A stretch of DNA of 64,000 bases from Pseudomonas campi (GTDB lineage: Bacteria; Pseudomonadota; Gammaproteobacteria; Pseudomonadales; Pseudomonadaceae), in assembly GCF_013200955.2 (NCBI RefSeq), contig NZ_CP053697.2, positions 806,001-870,000 of the forward strand. The letters are read 5' to 3'. The number at the start of each line of letters is the position of its first letter. The first letter of the stretch is position 1. The position numbers were made by a program, and so were the translations under genes. The notes below the pieces were generated by a model. That model saw only the letters and a program-made list of their open reading frames with translations. It was not told where the DNA came from and ran no database searches. Shown in pieces: positions 26,482 through 35,022 of this stretch.

Positions 26482-27258
26482 TTACTGGCCGTAGATGTCG
26501 TAGGTGAAGTACTTGCCCTGGATTTCCTGGTACTTGCCGTTGCTGCGCAGGGCGGCGATGGCGTTGCTGAATTTCTCCGCGGTGGCGGCGTCGCCCTTGC
26601 GTACGGCGATACCGGCGCCATTGCCGAAGTACTTCTGATCGTTGAAGTCCGGGCCGACCAGGGCGAAGCCCTTGCCGGAGTCGGTTTTCAGGAAGCCTTC
26701 GCCGATGTTGACCACGTCGGCCAGGGTCGCGTCGATGCGGCCGGAGGCGAGGTCGAGGAAGGCTTCGTTCTGCGAGCCGTAGCGCACCACCTCGATGCCC
26801 GCTTCGGCGAATTTGTCGCTGGCGTAGCGATCATAGGTCGAGGCGCGCTGCACCCCGACTTTCTTGCCCTTGAGGTCGACCAGCGGGTCGTTGATCACGC
26901 TGCCGGCCTTCATCGCCAGCTTGCCGGGGGTGTGGTAGTACTTCTTGGTGAAGTCGACCGACTTCAGGCGGTCCGGGGTGATCGACATGGACGACAGCAC
27001 GGCGTCGACCTTGCGCACTTTCAGGGACGGAATCAGGCCGTCGAAGGCCTGCTCGACCCACTCGCACTTGACCTGCATCTGTTCGCACAGGGCGTTGCCG
27101 ATCTCGTAGTCGAAGCCGCTGATCTTGCCGTCCGGCGTCTTGAAGGCGAAGGGCGGGTAGGCCGCTTCGATGCCGATACGCAGATCGGCTTCCTCCGCCT
27201 GGACCATGGCGCTGAATGCGGTAAGCGCCAGGGCGCCGAGAAGTGCGATTTTTTTCAT
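26482..27258 (-). CDS. Basic amino acid-type ABC transporter substrate-binding protein
   Basis: This 258-residue SBP family 3 protein starts at the ATG at 27258 (AAAGGAG upstream). The signal peptide is MKKIALLGALALTAFSAMVQ-A. The mature part opens DLRIGIEAAYPPFAFKTPDG, with FDYEIGNALCEQM, VEQAFDGLIPSLKVRKVDAV and GVQRASTYDRYASDKF, the pattern of lysine/arginine/ornithine and histidine binding proteins (ArtJ/HisJ/AotJ). No permease genes adjoin it. Arginine or an Asp-Arg dipeptide is a plausible ligand. It resembles the second binding protein at 31524. Confidence 0.88.
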   Translation of the reverse strand: MKKIALLGALALTAFSAMVQAEEADLRIGIEAAYPPFAFKTPDGKISGFDYEIGNALCEQMQVKCEWVEQAFDGLIPSLKVRKVDAVLSSMSITPDRLKSVDFTKKYYHTPGKLAMKAGSVINDPLVDLKGKKVGVQRASTYDRYASDKFAEAGIEVVRYGSQNEAFLDLASGRIDATLADVVNIGEGFLKTDSGKGFALVGPDFNDQKYFGNGAGIAVRKGDAATAEKFSNAIAALRSNGKYQEIQGKYFTYDIYGQ

Positions 27259-27804
27259 TGTGATGACTCCTTTAAGTGGCGATTGAGCTCGTCGGAGCGG
27301 CCTGTGGCCGTCTGGCGGGCGGTGCTGCTTCGCGCGCTGGCGAAAGGTGCAGCAGGAACCTTGTGGGCGCCTGCCCTGTCGTGGCTGCCTCGGTACAGCA
27401 AGCCCAGCAGTAATTTGTAATTGAGTGACACGTTTTTGTTCGTTAACGGTACTTATAAGAAAAAAACGTGTCAATCAGGATTCATCTGTGGATTGTGTGC
27501 GTGACGCAGCGAATCCGACTTAAATAACTGTTTAATAGTGATTTTGTTAGATATTTCCTGATCATTTGGTCGATTAAATGACCTGATTCGGGGGTTGCTT
27601 GTCGCTTTTTGTTGATATACAAGATTTCAAAAATATGATTATTTGAAAAAAAACATTCAGTGCGGTTGCGCCCCGTCGAGCGGGTTTCGGGGCAAGGGAG
27701 TGGTCGGTGCGCGGTTGGCGTGCCGGGGTATCAGGAGGATGCGCTGGGTCTGCTGGGCTGGGCCGTCAGGGCCCGTGGTATTCACTACAAGAAGAGCAAC
27801 AAGA
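27259..27804. promoter_or_regulatory. Divergent AT-rich control region between binding-protein and cyanophycinase genes
   Basis: This 546-bp region has no convincing gene and is markedly AT-rich in its centre. It contains three inverted repeats: TGACACGTTTTT with AAAAACGTGTCA (27426-27437 / 27462-27473), TCATTT with AAATGA (27562-27581), and TTTCAAA with TTTGAAA (27625-27648). They are candidate operators for the RpiR regulator and promoters for both flanking genes. Confidence 0.55.
27426..27473. promoter_or_regulatory. Inverted repeat with 12-bp perfect arms
   Basis: The arms TGACACGTTTTT and AAAAACGTGTCA are exact inverses separated by 24 bp that include GTTCGTTAACGGTAC. It lies about 170-215 bp upstream of the binding-protein start. 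It is not followed by a T-run that would favour a terminator on the plus strand, and it sits in a divergent control region, so an operator is likelier. Confidence 0.55.
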
Positions 27805-29577
27805 ATGACAATGCAGCCGAAACGTGGCGCCCTGGTCGCCGCCCTGATCCTTTGCGGTTTTTCTGCGCCGGCCCTGGCCGATGGCAACCTGCTGGCCGTG
27901 GGCGGCATGCTGCGCGCCAGCAACAGCGCGGTATACGAGAAGCTCATCGAGCTGGCCGGCGGTGCCGACCAGGCCCGCATCGCCATCATGCCCACCGCCA
28001 GCGGCAGCCTGAGTTCGAGCAAGCGCTTCCAGGGCGAGCTGCAGGCCCTGGGCGTACCGGCCGCGCACATCAGCATCGTCGGCATCGACAAGCAGAACTA
28101 CCAGACCAGCATGAACGACCCGGCCGCGGTCAAACCGCTGACCGAGGCGACCGCCGTATGGTTCGTCGGCGGCGACCAGGCGCGTATCGCCCGCGCCCTG
28201 TACAACGCCGATGGCAGCGAGTCGCTGACCCTCAAGGCGGTGCGCCAGGTGTTCGCCAAGGGCGGCGTGGTGGCGGGCAGCAGTGCCGGTGCGAGCATCC
28301 TCGGTGCGACCATGCCGACCGCCTACGGGGTGGTCATGGACACCCTCGACTTCGGCGTCGCGCAGCAGGCCGACCAGCGCGGTACTGCCCTGCTCAAGGG
28401 GGCCGGGCTGTTCAAGGCCGGCATCATCGACCAGCACTTCGACCAGATCGAGGAAACCAGCAGCGGGCGGGCCGCGCGCATGGCCAGTTACCTGGTGGGC
28501 CAGCAACCGGCCAAGGGTTTCGGCCTGGATACCAACACCGCGATCTGGATCAAGCCCGATGGCCAGCTGGAAGTGCTCGGCGAGGGCTACCTGACGGTGA
28601 TGGATGCCAGCCAGGCCAGCAAAGATTTCGGCGTCTACGGCACGCGTCTGCAGAACGTGCGCCTGGCCATGCTCGGCCATGGTGATCGCTACGACCTGAA
28701 CAGCGGCGAGGTGCAGCCGGCCGAGGGCAAGGAGGCGATCGCTGCCGGCAATGAATACCTGGTCGGCAACCAGCTGCTCACCGATCTCTCCGCCGTCTCG
28801 GCCATGTCGCGTGCCGTGCTCTATGGTCTGGCCGACAACACCGCCACCCGCCAGGTGGGCCTGATGACCCGCTACAACCCGGCCAACGGCTACCACTACG
28901 GCTACCGTTTCGAGTTCAGCGAAACCGAGGGTTTCCGCGCCCACAGCCGCTTCCAGGATTCCCTGACCAACTACACGGTCAGTGGTGTGCGCCTGGATAT
29001 CACCCCGGTCGATGCGGCCCTGCGCGACCCGGCGCGCAGCACGCCGCAGGATGTCGGCAGCAGCCGCTGGCCGCAGGCGGTGCGCGCGGTGACTTTCCGC
29101 GGCCTGATGACCAGCGATGCCAGCAACCGTTTCGAGCCCAAGCGCGCGCTGACCCGTTTCGAACTGGCCAATGCCCTGCAGATGACCCTGGCCGCCGAAC
29201 CGGCGCTGGACAAGCTGCCCAAGCTGGTCGACGTGCCGGCCGAGCATCCGCTGCGCGAGCAGATCGAGGTGGTGCTTTCCAATGGCTGGCTGCAGGCCGA
29301 TGGCCGCTTCGAGGGCGAGCGCGCGGTCACTCGCCAGGACTGGGCGCTGGCCTGCAAGGCGCTGGTCGAGGGCTTCGCCAAGACCAGCCTGGTCCAGCGT
29401 GCCGAACTGCAGGATGTGCAAGGCCTGGATCCGGCCGTGGCCGAGGCCGCGGCGCTGACCGTCGGCGCCGGCTGGCTGAGTGCCGAGCAGGGCCGCTTCG
29501 AGCCCGAGCGTGTGGTCAGCCGCGAGGAAGTGGCCTACAGCCTGGCGCGCCTGCTCGGTCTCGCCAAGCCGTCCTGA
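27805..29577 (+). CDS. Cyanophycinase (S51 serine peptidase) with C-terminal SLH-like repeats
   Basis: The product is 590 residues from the ATG at 27805; in-frame codons upstream are not credible. A signal peptide (GALVAALILCGFSAPALA) exports it. The S51 domain (about 30-330) has NLLAVGGMLRASNSAVYEKL, WFVGGDQARIARAL and the nucleophile Ser in VVAGSSAGASILGA (about 159). S51 cyanophycinases cut cyanophycin to beta-Asp-Arg dipeptides. Residues from about 428 carry three repeats like S-layer-homology domains (RGLMTSDASNRFEPKRALTR, then SNGWLQADGRFEGERAVTRQ, then GAGWLSAEQGRFEPERVVSR), unusual for a Pseudomonas enzyme and suggestive of cell-wall attachment. Confidence 0.85.
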   Translation: MTMQPKRGALVAALILCGFSAPALADGNLLAVGGMLRASNSAVYEKLIELAGGADQARIAIMPTASGSLSSSKRFQGELQALGVPAAHISIVGIDKQNYQTSMNDPAAVKPLTEATAVWFVGGDQARIARALYNADGSESLTLKAVRQVFAKGGVVAGSSAGASILGATMPTAYGVVMDTLDFGVAQQADQRGTALLKGAGLFKAGIIDQHFDQIEETSSGRAARMASYLVGQQPAKGFGLDTNTAIWIKPDGQLEVLGEGYLTVMDASQASKDFGVYGTRLQNVRLAMLGHGDRYDLNSGEVQPAEGKEAIAAGNEYLVGNQLLTDLSAVSAMSRAVLYGLADNTATRQVGLMTRYNPANGYHYGYRFEFSETEGFRAHSRFQDSLTNYTVSGVRLDITPVDAALRDPARSTPQDVGSSRWPQAVRAVTFRGLMTSDASNRFEPKRALTRFELANALQMTLAAEPALDKLPKLVDVPAEHPLREQIEVVLSNGWLQADGRFEGERAVTRQDWALACKALVEGFAKTSLVQRAELQDVQGLDPAVAEAAALTVGAGWLSAEQGRFEPERVVSREEVAYSLARLLGLAKPS

Positions 29578-29664
29578 CTCCCTGAAACAACCTTGATTTC
29601 GCCCTGCTGCGGCAGGGCGAGCGGGGCCCTTTGTGCCCGAGAAAAGCAAGTCGAGAAGGTGCTC

Positions 29665-29988
29665 ATGCAATTAACCCATCTGGAGTTGTTCGCCCTGGAC
29701 AAGCTGCTGCACGACCACGAGCCCGCGGTGGAGGCCCTGAAAAGCCCGGTCGCCACGGTGCTCGAACGGGTCGAGACGCCAGCCGGCTTCTACTCGGTGA
29801 TCCAGCTGCAGCAGCGCCTGGCCAATGCCGGTGAGCTGTTGGAACGCGAGTGGAAGTTTCGCCTCAAGCGCCTGAAAAGCGCGGGTTACTTCGTCTGCTG
29901 GCTGGATGGCGAGTCGACGTTGTGCCTGGAGGCGGTGATCAGCAGGGGCGTACGGCCAGCGGTGTTCACACCGGAACTGTTTGTCTGA
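29665..29988 (+). CDS. Hypothetical protein
   Basis: This 107-residue soluble protein opens MQLTHLELFALDKLLHDHEP. It has a probable coiled helix (IQLQQRLANAGELLEREWKF-RLKRLKSAG) and a C-terminal ISRGVRPAVFTPELFV. No family is recognised. It sits 88 bp after the SLH-bearing cyanophycinase and 64 bp before the oprD-like porin, so it is probably cotranscribed with them and may be an accessory protein of that locus. Confidence 0.65.
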   Translation: MQLTHLELFALDKLLHDHEPAVEALKSPVATVLERVETPAGFYSVIQLQQRLANAGELLEREWKFRLKRLKSAGYFVCWLDGESTLCLEAVISRGVRPAVFTPELFV

Positions 29989-30051
29989 CCGGGTCGGCAA
30001 AAACCTGAAGCCCTGTGAGGGGCTTTCCAATAACACTAAACGGAGTAAGTC

Positions 30052-31347
30052 ATGAATCTTGTAAAACTGAGTTGTCTCGCGCTGGCCATCAGTGCCGCCA
30101 GCACCCAGCTGGCGCTGGCGGGCCAGGCCGATGCCAAGGGCTTTGTCGAAGACAGCGAGCTGAGCCTGCTGAACCGCAACTACTACTTCAACCGCGACTT
30201 CAAGAACAAGCCGGACAGCCAGAGCTACCGCGAGGAGTGGGCGCACGGCGTGATGGCCGAGTTCGCGTCCGGCTTTACCCAGGGCACCGTTGGTTTCGGC
30301 GTCGACACCTACGGCTACATGGGTATCAAGCTGGACAGCGGCCGTGGCCGTACCGGCACCGGCCTGCTGCCGATCAGTGACGAAGGCCGTCCCCAGGACG
30401 AATACGGTGAAACCGGTGGTGCGGTGAAGCTGCGCGTCTCCGAGAGCGTGCTGAAGTACGGGGAAATGCGCACCGAAGCGCCGGTGTTCGCCACGTCTCA
30501 CAGCCGTCTGCTGCCGGAAACCGCCACCGGCTTCCATGTCACCAGTGGTGAGATCGAGGGTCTGTCCCTCGAGGCTGGTCACTTCACCGCGTACAACAAC
30601 CGCAACTCGACCAACAGCGATGACGAGCTGAACCTCAACTACGGCAGCGGCGAGATCGGCCAGACCCTCGACTTTGCCGGTGGCTGGTACAGCGTCAACG
30701 ATGACCTGACTCTCGGCTTCTATGCCTCGCAGTTCGACGAGACCTGGAACCAGTACTACGGCAACCTCAACTACAACCTGGCGATCAGCGAAGGCCAGAG
30801 CCTCAACTTCGACTTCAACCTGTACCAGACCAACGACACCGGCGATGCGCTGCAGGGCGACATCGACAACACCACCTTCAGCCTGGCGGCTACTTACGCC
30901 CTGGGTTCGCACAGCCTGCTGCTGGCCTACCAGGCTGTCGATGGCGACACCCCGTTCGACTACGTCGGCGGCGACTCGATCTTCCTCTCCAACTCCATGC
31001 AGTACTCCGACTTCAACGCGCCGAATGAGAAGTCCTGGCGCATCGGTTATGCCTACGACTGGAGCGAAATGGGTGTGCCGGGCCTGACCACCAAGGTCAC
31101 CTATGTCAAAGGTAGCGACATCGATGGCACCGACGCCGACGTCAACGGCGGCTATGTCGGTTACTACGGCGCCGACGGTGAGCACAGCGAAACCGACCTG
31201 GACATCAAGTACGTGATCCAGGAAGGCCCGGCCAAGGATCTCTCCGTGCGTCTGCGTCAGGCGTTCCACTATGCCAACGGCGACCAGGGCGAGGGCGATA
31301 TCCACGAGTTCCGGGTCATCGTCGACTACCCGCTGAGCATTCTGTAA
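30052..31347 (+). CDS. OprD-family outer-membrane porin
   Basis: This 431-residue protein has a signal peptide MNLVKLSCLALAISAASTQL-ALA. The mature start GFVEDSELSLLNRNYYFNRD is the classic OprD opening. Beta-strand alternation continues to the C-terminal strand ending DYPLSIL. OprD porins take up basic amino acids, dipeptides and related nutrients. Between two cyanophycinase genes, an obvious candidate substrate is the beta-Asp-Arg dipeptide or free arginine. It is followed by a strong terminator (31444-31470). Confidence 0.93.
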   Translation: MNLVKLSCLALAISAASTQLALAGQADAKGFVEDSELSLLNRNYYFNRDFKNKPDSQSYREEWAHGVMAEFASGFTQGTVGFGVDTYGYMGIKLDSGRGRTGTGLLPISDEGRPQDEYGETGGAVKLRVSESVLKYGEMRTEAPVFATSHSRLLPETATGFHVTSGEIEGLSLEAGHFTAYNNRNSTNSDDELNLNYGSGEIGQTLDFAGGWYSVNDDLTLGFYASQFDETWNQYYGNLNYNLAISEGQSLNFDFNLYQTNDTGDALQGDIDNTTFSLAATYALGSHSLLLAYQAVDGDTPFDYVGGDSIFLSNSMQYSDFNAPNEKSWRIGYAYDWSEMGVPGLTTKVTYVKGSDIDGTDADVNGGYVGYYGADGEHSETDLDIKYVIQEGPAKDLSVRLRQAFHYANGDQGEGDIHEFRVIVDYPLSIL

Positions 31348-31443
31348 CGCGTCACCCAGCCCGTGGTCGTGCAACCCAGGGTTGTGCAGCCACGGCCTGC
31401 AGCCGTTTTTCTTAAGGTCTGCTCCGATTGCTCCTTTGACCTT

Positions 31444-31470
31444 ACGGCGCCCGTATGGCGCCGTTTTTTT
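31444..31470 (+). terminator. Rho-independent terminator after the porin gene
   Basis: Stem ACGGCGCC / GGCGCCGT with a CGTAT loop is followed by TTTTTT. Confidence 0.9.
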
Positions 31471-31523
31471 CCGGTAGAGGGCACCTGGCAGTACCGGCCG
31501 ACCTGCAACAAGGAGGCGTGAAT

Positions 31524-32297
31524 ATGCGTGCGTACGGGTTGTTATCCGGATTGTTAATGGCAGGGTTGCTGGCCTTCACGGTCCAGGCGGAGCCCCTGCG
31601 AATCGCCATGGAAGGACAGTTTCCGCCCTTCGAGGAGCTCGATCAGAACGGTCAGCTCAAGGGCTTCAATGTCGACATCGCTCATGCCCTGTGCGAGCAG
31701 ATGAACACCGACTGCCAATTGCAGCGGTTCGCCTGGGACGACCTGATCCCGGCCCTGCAGGAGCGGCGCACGGACCTGATTCTGGCGTCCATGTCGATCA
31801 CCGAGGAACGCCTCAAGCAGGTGGACTTCACCGCGAAATATGCGCAGACGCCGGCGTTCTTCTTCGCCCGCGCAGGCGCCATCAACGAAGTCATCATCAC
31901 CCCACGGCGCATCGGTAACCGACGCCTGGGTGTGCAGCGTGGCACCACCTATGACCGCTACCTGAGCGAGCGCTTTGCCAAGCATGTGGCGATCGAGCGT
32001 TTCGACAGTGCGGCGGCCACCTACCAGGCGCTCCACGCAGGGCGCGTCGACCTGGTGCTGGACGATGCAGTGTCCGGTTACTTCGGTTTCATCGATACGG
32101 CCAACGGTGCCGGCTTCGAGCGGGTCGGCAATGCCGTGGTCGCACCGAAGTTCTTCGGCAAGGGCCAGGGCATTGCCCTGCGCAAAGGTGAGGAGGCGCT
32201 CAAGGTCCGCTTGAACCGGGCGCTGGTGGCCATTCTCGATAACGGCGTGTATGCGCGCATCGAGAAGCAGTACTTCAAGCAGTTCAGCGTGTATTGA
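31524..32297 (+). CDS. Basic amino acid-type periplasmic binding protein (second copy)
   Basis: This 257-residue SBP family 3 protein has a signal peptide (MRAYGLLSGLLMAGLLAFTV-QA), then LRIAMEGQFPPFEELDQNGQ, FNVDIAHALCEQMNTDC and GVQRGTTYDRYLSERFAKHV. It is a diverged paralogue of the protein at 26482. AAGGAG precedes the start. Two binding proteins flanking the cyanophycinase genes suggest import of arginine or its dipeptide from the periplasm; the cognate permease must be encoded elsewhere. Confidence 0.87.
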   Translation: MRAYGLLSGLLMAGLLAFTVQAEPLRIAMEGQFPPFEELDQNGQLKGFNVDIAHALCEQMNTDCQLQRFAWDDLIPALQERRTDLILASMSITEERLKQVDFTAKYAQTPAFFFARAGAINEVIITPRRIGNRRLGVQRGTTYDRYLSERFAKHVAIERFDSAAATYQALHAGRVDLVLDDAVSGYFGFIDTANGAGFERVGNAVVAPKFFGKGQGIALRKGEEALKVRLNRALVAILDNGVYARIEKQYFKQFSVY

Positions 32298-32332
32298 GCG
32301 GCCACCACGGCCGTGTACCTGGCAAGCAATTC

Positions 32333-32425
32333 CGTTCTACGACAACCCACAACAGCAGTGCAGAAACCCCCAACAGTTCAGAAGCCCACAACAACAGTTC
32401 AGAAACCCACAGCCACAGTGCAGGC
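32333..32425 (+). repeat. Short tandem repeat between binding-protein and cyanophycinase genes
   Basis: Imperfect units around acaacagttcagaaacccac are repeated about four times, with spacing of 17-24 bp. In the frame of the downstream gene they would encode T-V-Q-K-P repeats. Probably an untranslated leader repeat, possibly a coding extension. Confidence 0.6.
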
Positions 32426-32450
32426 AACTGCACGTCTCGGAGAAATCACG

Positions 32451-33719
32451 ATGACGATAAGAAAGAAGGTATGGCGTTCCGCGGTTCTACTCATCGCCCT
32501 GTTGCCCGGACTGGGGCAAGCGGCCGGTGCTCTGTTGCTGGTCGGTGGCGGCCTCAAGGATGACAACGCGGCCATCTATCAGCGCTTCATCCAGCTGGCC
32601 GGCGGCACTGGCCAGGCCAAGATCGGCGTGATCACCGCCGCTTCCATTCCGGAAAGCCAGGACCCGGATGCCGGTACCGCCGATGCCGCCAACTCGCGGG
32701 CCAATGGCGAGTATTACGCCAATCTGTTGCGCAGCACCTATGGCGCAGCCAATGCGCAGTGGATTCCCATCGATCTGGACAATATCGCCAACAGCAGCAA
32801 CCCGACGGTGGTCAGCCAGATCAATGGCATGACCGGCTTCTTCTTCGGTGGCGGCGACCAGTCGCGCCTGACTCAGGTGCTGCAGACCAGCAGCCGCGCC
32901 GATACCCCGGCGCTGGCGGCGATCCGCGCCAAGTACAACGCCGGCGCCGTGCTGGCCGGTACCAGCGCCGGCACCGCGATCATGGTCGACGGGCCGATGG
33001 TCACCGGTGGCGAGAGCTACGAGGCACTGCGCTACGGGCCTTACACCACGCCGTCGGGTGATGACCTGGCGTATGACCCGCAGGGTGGCTTCGGCTTCTT
33101 CAACTACGGCCTGCTGGATACCCACTTCAGCGAGCGCGGTCGCCAGGGACGCATCGTGCGTCTGGCCGACTACACCAACGTGCCGTTCGCCTTCGGCGTG
33201 GACGAGAACACCGCTCTGCTGGTGCAGAACAATGCCAGCCTCGGCCAGGTCGAGATGGAAGTCATCGGTGCCGGCGGCGTGTTCGTCTTCGACCTGCGCA
33301 ATGCCGAGCTGGGCAGTGGCAGCACCTGGGCCCTGTACGACGTGCTGGCCAGCTACCTGACCCGTGGTGACAAGTACCGTCCGCAGACCGGCCAGTTCGT
33401 CATCGGCAGCGGCAAAACCAGCCTGCGCGGCCGTGAGCAGTACAGCGCGGCGCTGACGGCTACCGGCGACATCTTCAGCAGCCCGAACAACAGCGGCGCC
33501 GATGGTCGACGCAAGCCGCGCGAGTTCGTCAAGGTCAGTGCCGATCTGTTCAACAGTCGCTCCACCAGTACCCTGGGTCGCACCTATGAAACCAACCCGC
33601 GCTATCGCGTCGATCTGATCAAGAGCACCCAGTTCGACAGCCATGGCTACAAAGGCACCGTGGGCGGCCAGAGCCTGACCTCCTACCTGCGCCTGCTGGT
33701 CGATATACGCCTCAACTGA
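32451..33719 (+). CDS. cphE: Cyanophycinase (S51 serine peptidase), CphE-like
   Basis: This 422-residue secreted protein is close in length to the characterised extracellular CphE of Pseudomonas anguilliseptica (about 420). The start is the ATG at 32451. A signal peptide (KVWRSAVLLIALLPGLGQA-A) precedes GALLLVGGGLKDDNAAIYQR. The central motif FFFGGGDQSRLTQVL and the nucleophile Ser in VLAGTSAGTAIMVDG (about 170) are diagnostic, as are the ending TSYLRLLVDIRLN and the NTRYRVDLI-like region. It would hydrolyse cyanophycin outside the cell. The symbol is by family resemblance. Confidence 0.88.
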   Translation: MTIRKKVWRSAVLLIALLPGLGQAAGALLLVGGGLKDDNAAIYQRFIQLAGGTGQAKIGVITAASIPESQDPDAGTADAANSRANGEYYANLLRSTYGAANAQWIPIDLDNIANSSNPTVVSQINGMTGFFFGGGDQSRLTQVLQTSSRADTPALAAIRAKYNAGAVLAGTSAGTAIMVDGPMVTGGESYEALRYGPYTTPSGDDLAYDPQGGFGFFNYGLLDTHFSERGRQGRIVRLADYTNVPFAFGVDENTALLVQNNASLGQVEMEVIGAGGVFVFDLRNAELGSGSTWALYDVLASYLTRGDKYRPQTGQFVIGSGKTSLRGREQYSAALTATGDIFSSPNNSGADGRRKPREFVKVSADLFNSRSTSTLGRTYETNPRYRVDLIKSTQFDSHGYKGTVGGQSLTSYLRLLVDIRLN

Positions 33720-34124
33720 TCTTCCCTGACTGATCTTCCCTCCTGCCTGGCCGGGCTCTCTGGTCGGGCACTCTGACGCGGGGTGCCGGCATTTCGGCGC
33801 CCCGTTCAGGTCTCGTGAAAATATTTAACTAGTTGGTCAGGAAGTGCCGCTTGGCTGCGAATTGGTCACGCGCAGATTGGCGCGCTTGTGGATTTGCGGC
33901 ACACTTTTTCCGGCAGTCGAGACATTTAGGCGCATGATGACTGCGTAAAAGCCCAGTGCGCGCGTATCAGTAACTGGCTGATTGCCACTATCTGCCGCAT
34001 CAAGCAGGATCGCCGCCCTCGCCGCGTCTGGTACAACCAGTGGCGGCACGCGAAACGTACCCAACCAGGGAGAGGTGGTACCCGATATTGCAGGGGCAGA
34101 AGACCCCGTCTGAGGAGTGAGAAC
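33720..34124. other. Intergenic region between cphE-like and response regulator genes
   Basis: There is a GC-rich hairpin at 33780-33803 (GGGGTGCCG / CGGCGCCCC, with one wobble), probably the terminator of the cyanophycinase transcript though it lacks a clear T-run. The remaining 320 bp shows no gene on either strand that I trust; it should contain the promoter of the response regulator, whose ribosome binding site is GAGGAG at 34110-34115. Confidence 0.5.
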
Positions 34125-34766
34125 ATGCCCGCGCGGGTTGTATTGGTCGATGATCACGAATTGGTCAGAGCTGGAATTCGCTCGCTGTTGCTGGAAGCTG
34201 GTTATGAGGTGATCGCTGAGGGGAGTGATGGCGATCAGGTCGAGGCGCTGGTGGAGACGCATCGTCCGGATGTGCTCTTGCTCGATCTGACCATGCGCCG
34301 CTGCTCCGGTCTGGAAGCCCTGAGCGTCGTGCGTTCGCGCTGGCCCGAGCTGCCGGTGATTCTGCTGTCGATGCACGACACCCGCGACTATGTGATCAAG
34401 GCCATGCAGATGGGCGCCTCGGGCTACCTGCTCAAGGACGCCGCAGTGATCGAGCTGAAACTGGCGCTACAGGCCGTGCTCGATGGTCATCGCTACCTCA
34501 GCCCGCGGGTGGCGGGGCAGGTGATCGATGCTGCGGCCGGGGTAGGCGAGACCGCACCGCTGGAGCTGCTGACCAATCGCCAGCAGGAGGTGCTGTACTG
34601 GCTGGCCAAGGGCAAGAGCAACAAGGAAGTGGCTTTTATCCTCAACCTCAGTGTGAAAACCGTCGATACCCACCGCGCGCAGATCATGGATCGCCTGGCA
34701 ATCCGCGATCTAGCGGGGCTGGTGATGTATGCCCTGCGCCGCGGCATCATCAAGCTGGACGAGTGA
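34125..34766 (+). CDS. NarL/FixJ-family response regulator
   Basis: This 213-residue protein has a REC domain (MPARVVLVDDHELVRAGIRS, phospho-acceptor Asp in VLLLDLTMRRCSG near 53, Lys in GYLLKDAAVIE) and a LuxR-type HTH (LTNRQQEVLYWLAKGKSNKE, then LNLSVKTVDTHRAQIMDRL). It lies about 260 bp upstream of the chemosensory operon and reads towards it. No histidine kinase is adjacent; CheA or a distant kinase could phosphorylate it. Control of the chemosensory operon is inference. Confidence 0.9.
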   Translation: MPARVVLVDDHELVRAGIRSLLLEAGYEVIAEGSDGDQVEALVETHRPDVLLLDLTMRRCSGLEALSVVRSRWPELPVILLSMHDTRDYVIKAMQMGASGYLLKDAAVIELKLALQAVLDGHRYLSPRVAGQVIDAAAGVGETAPLELLTNRQQEVLYWLAKGKSNKEVAFILNLSVKTVDTHRAQIMDRLAIRDLAGLVMYALRRGIIKLDE

Positions 34767-35022
34767 ATGTCCGTTCATCGGATGGGTAAAACTACCTAGG
34801 GGCGCCCGCCAAATCACTGATAAGGATTTTGACGCCAATTTAATAAGCTCCGGCAGTAATTTACGGCGATGGCAGTTTGCCATCCGCCGCCGGCCAAAAT
34901 CTCAGCTACCGTTAATCCAGTGAGTCGGCCTTCCTGCTGCAGTGCGCGGGTTGGCCCAAGGCCAAAAAATAACAATAAAAGGGGATTCGCTCGAACCCCT
35001 TCCGCTGCCTGGAGAATCATCG

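Noticed and set aside
27643..27804. An N-terminal extension of the SLH cyanophycinase starting at 27643
   Set aside because: The extension (54 residues) has no family similarity and the natural signal peptide begins at the ATG at 27805-27811; the extension lies in the control region.
32333..32425. A CRISPR-like array of short repeats
   Set aside because: Units are imperfect, contiguous, with spacers of only a few bases, and no cas genes are near.
33837..34376. A 179-codon minus-strand frame upstream of and across the response regulator
   Set aside because: It overlaps the REC-domain gene in antisense and has no recognisable domain or ribosome binding site.
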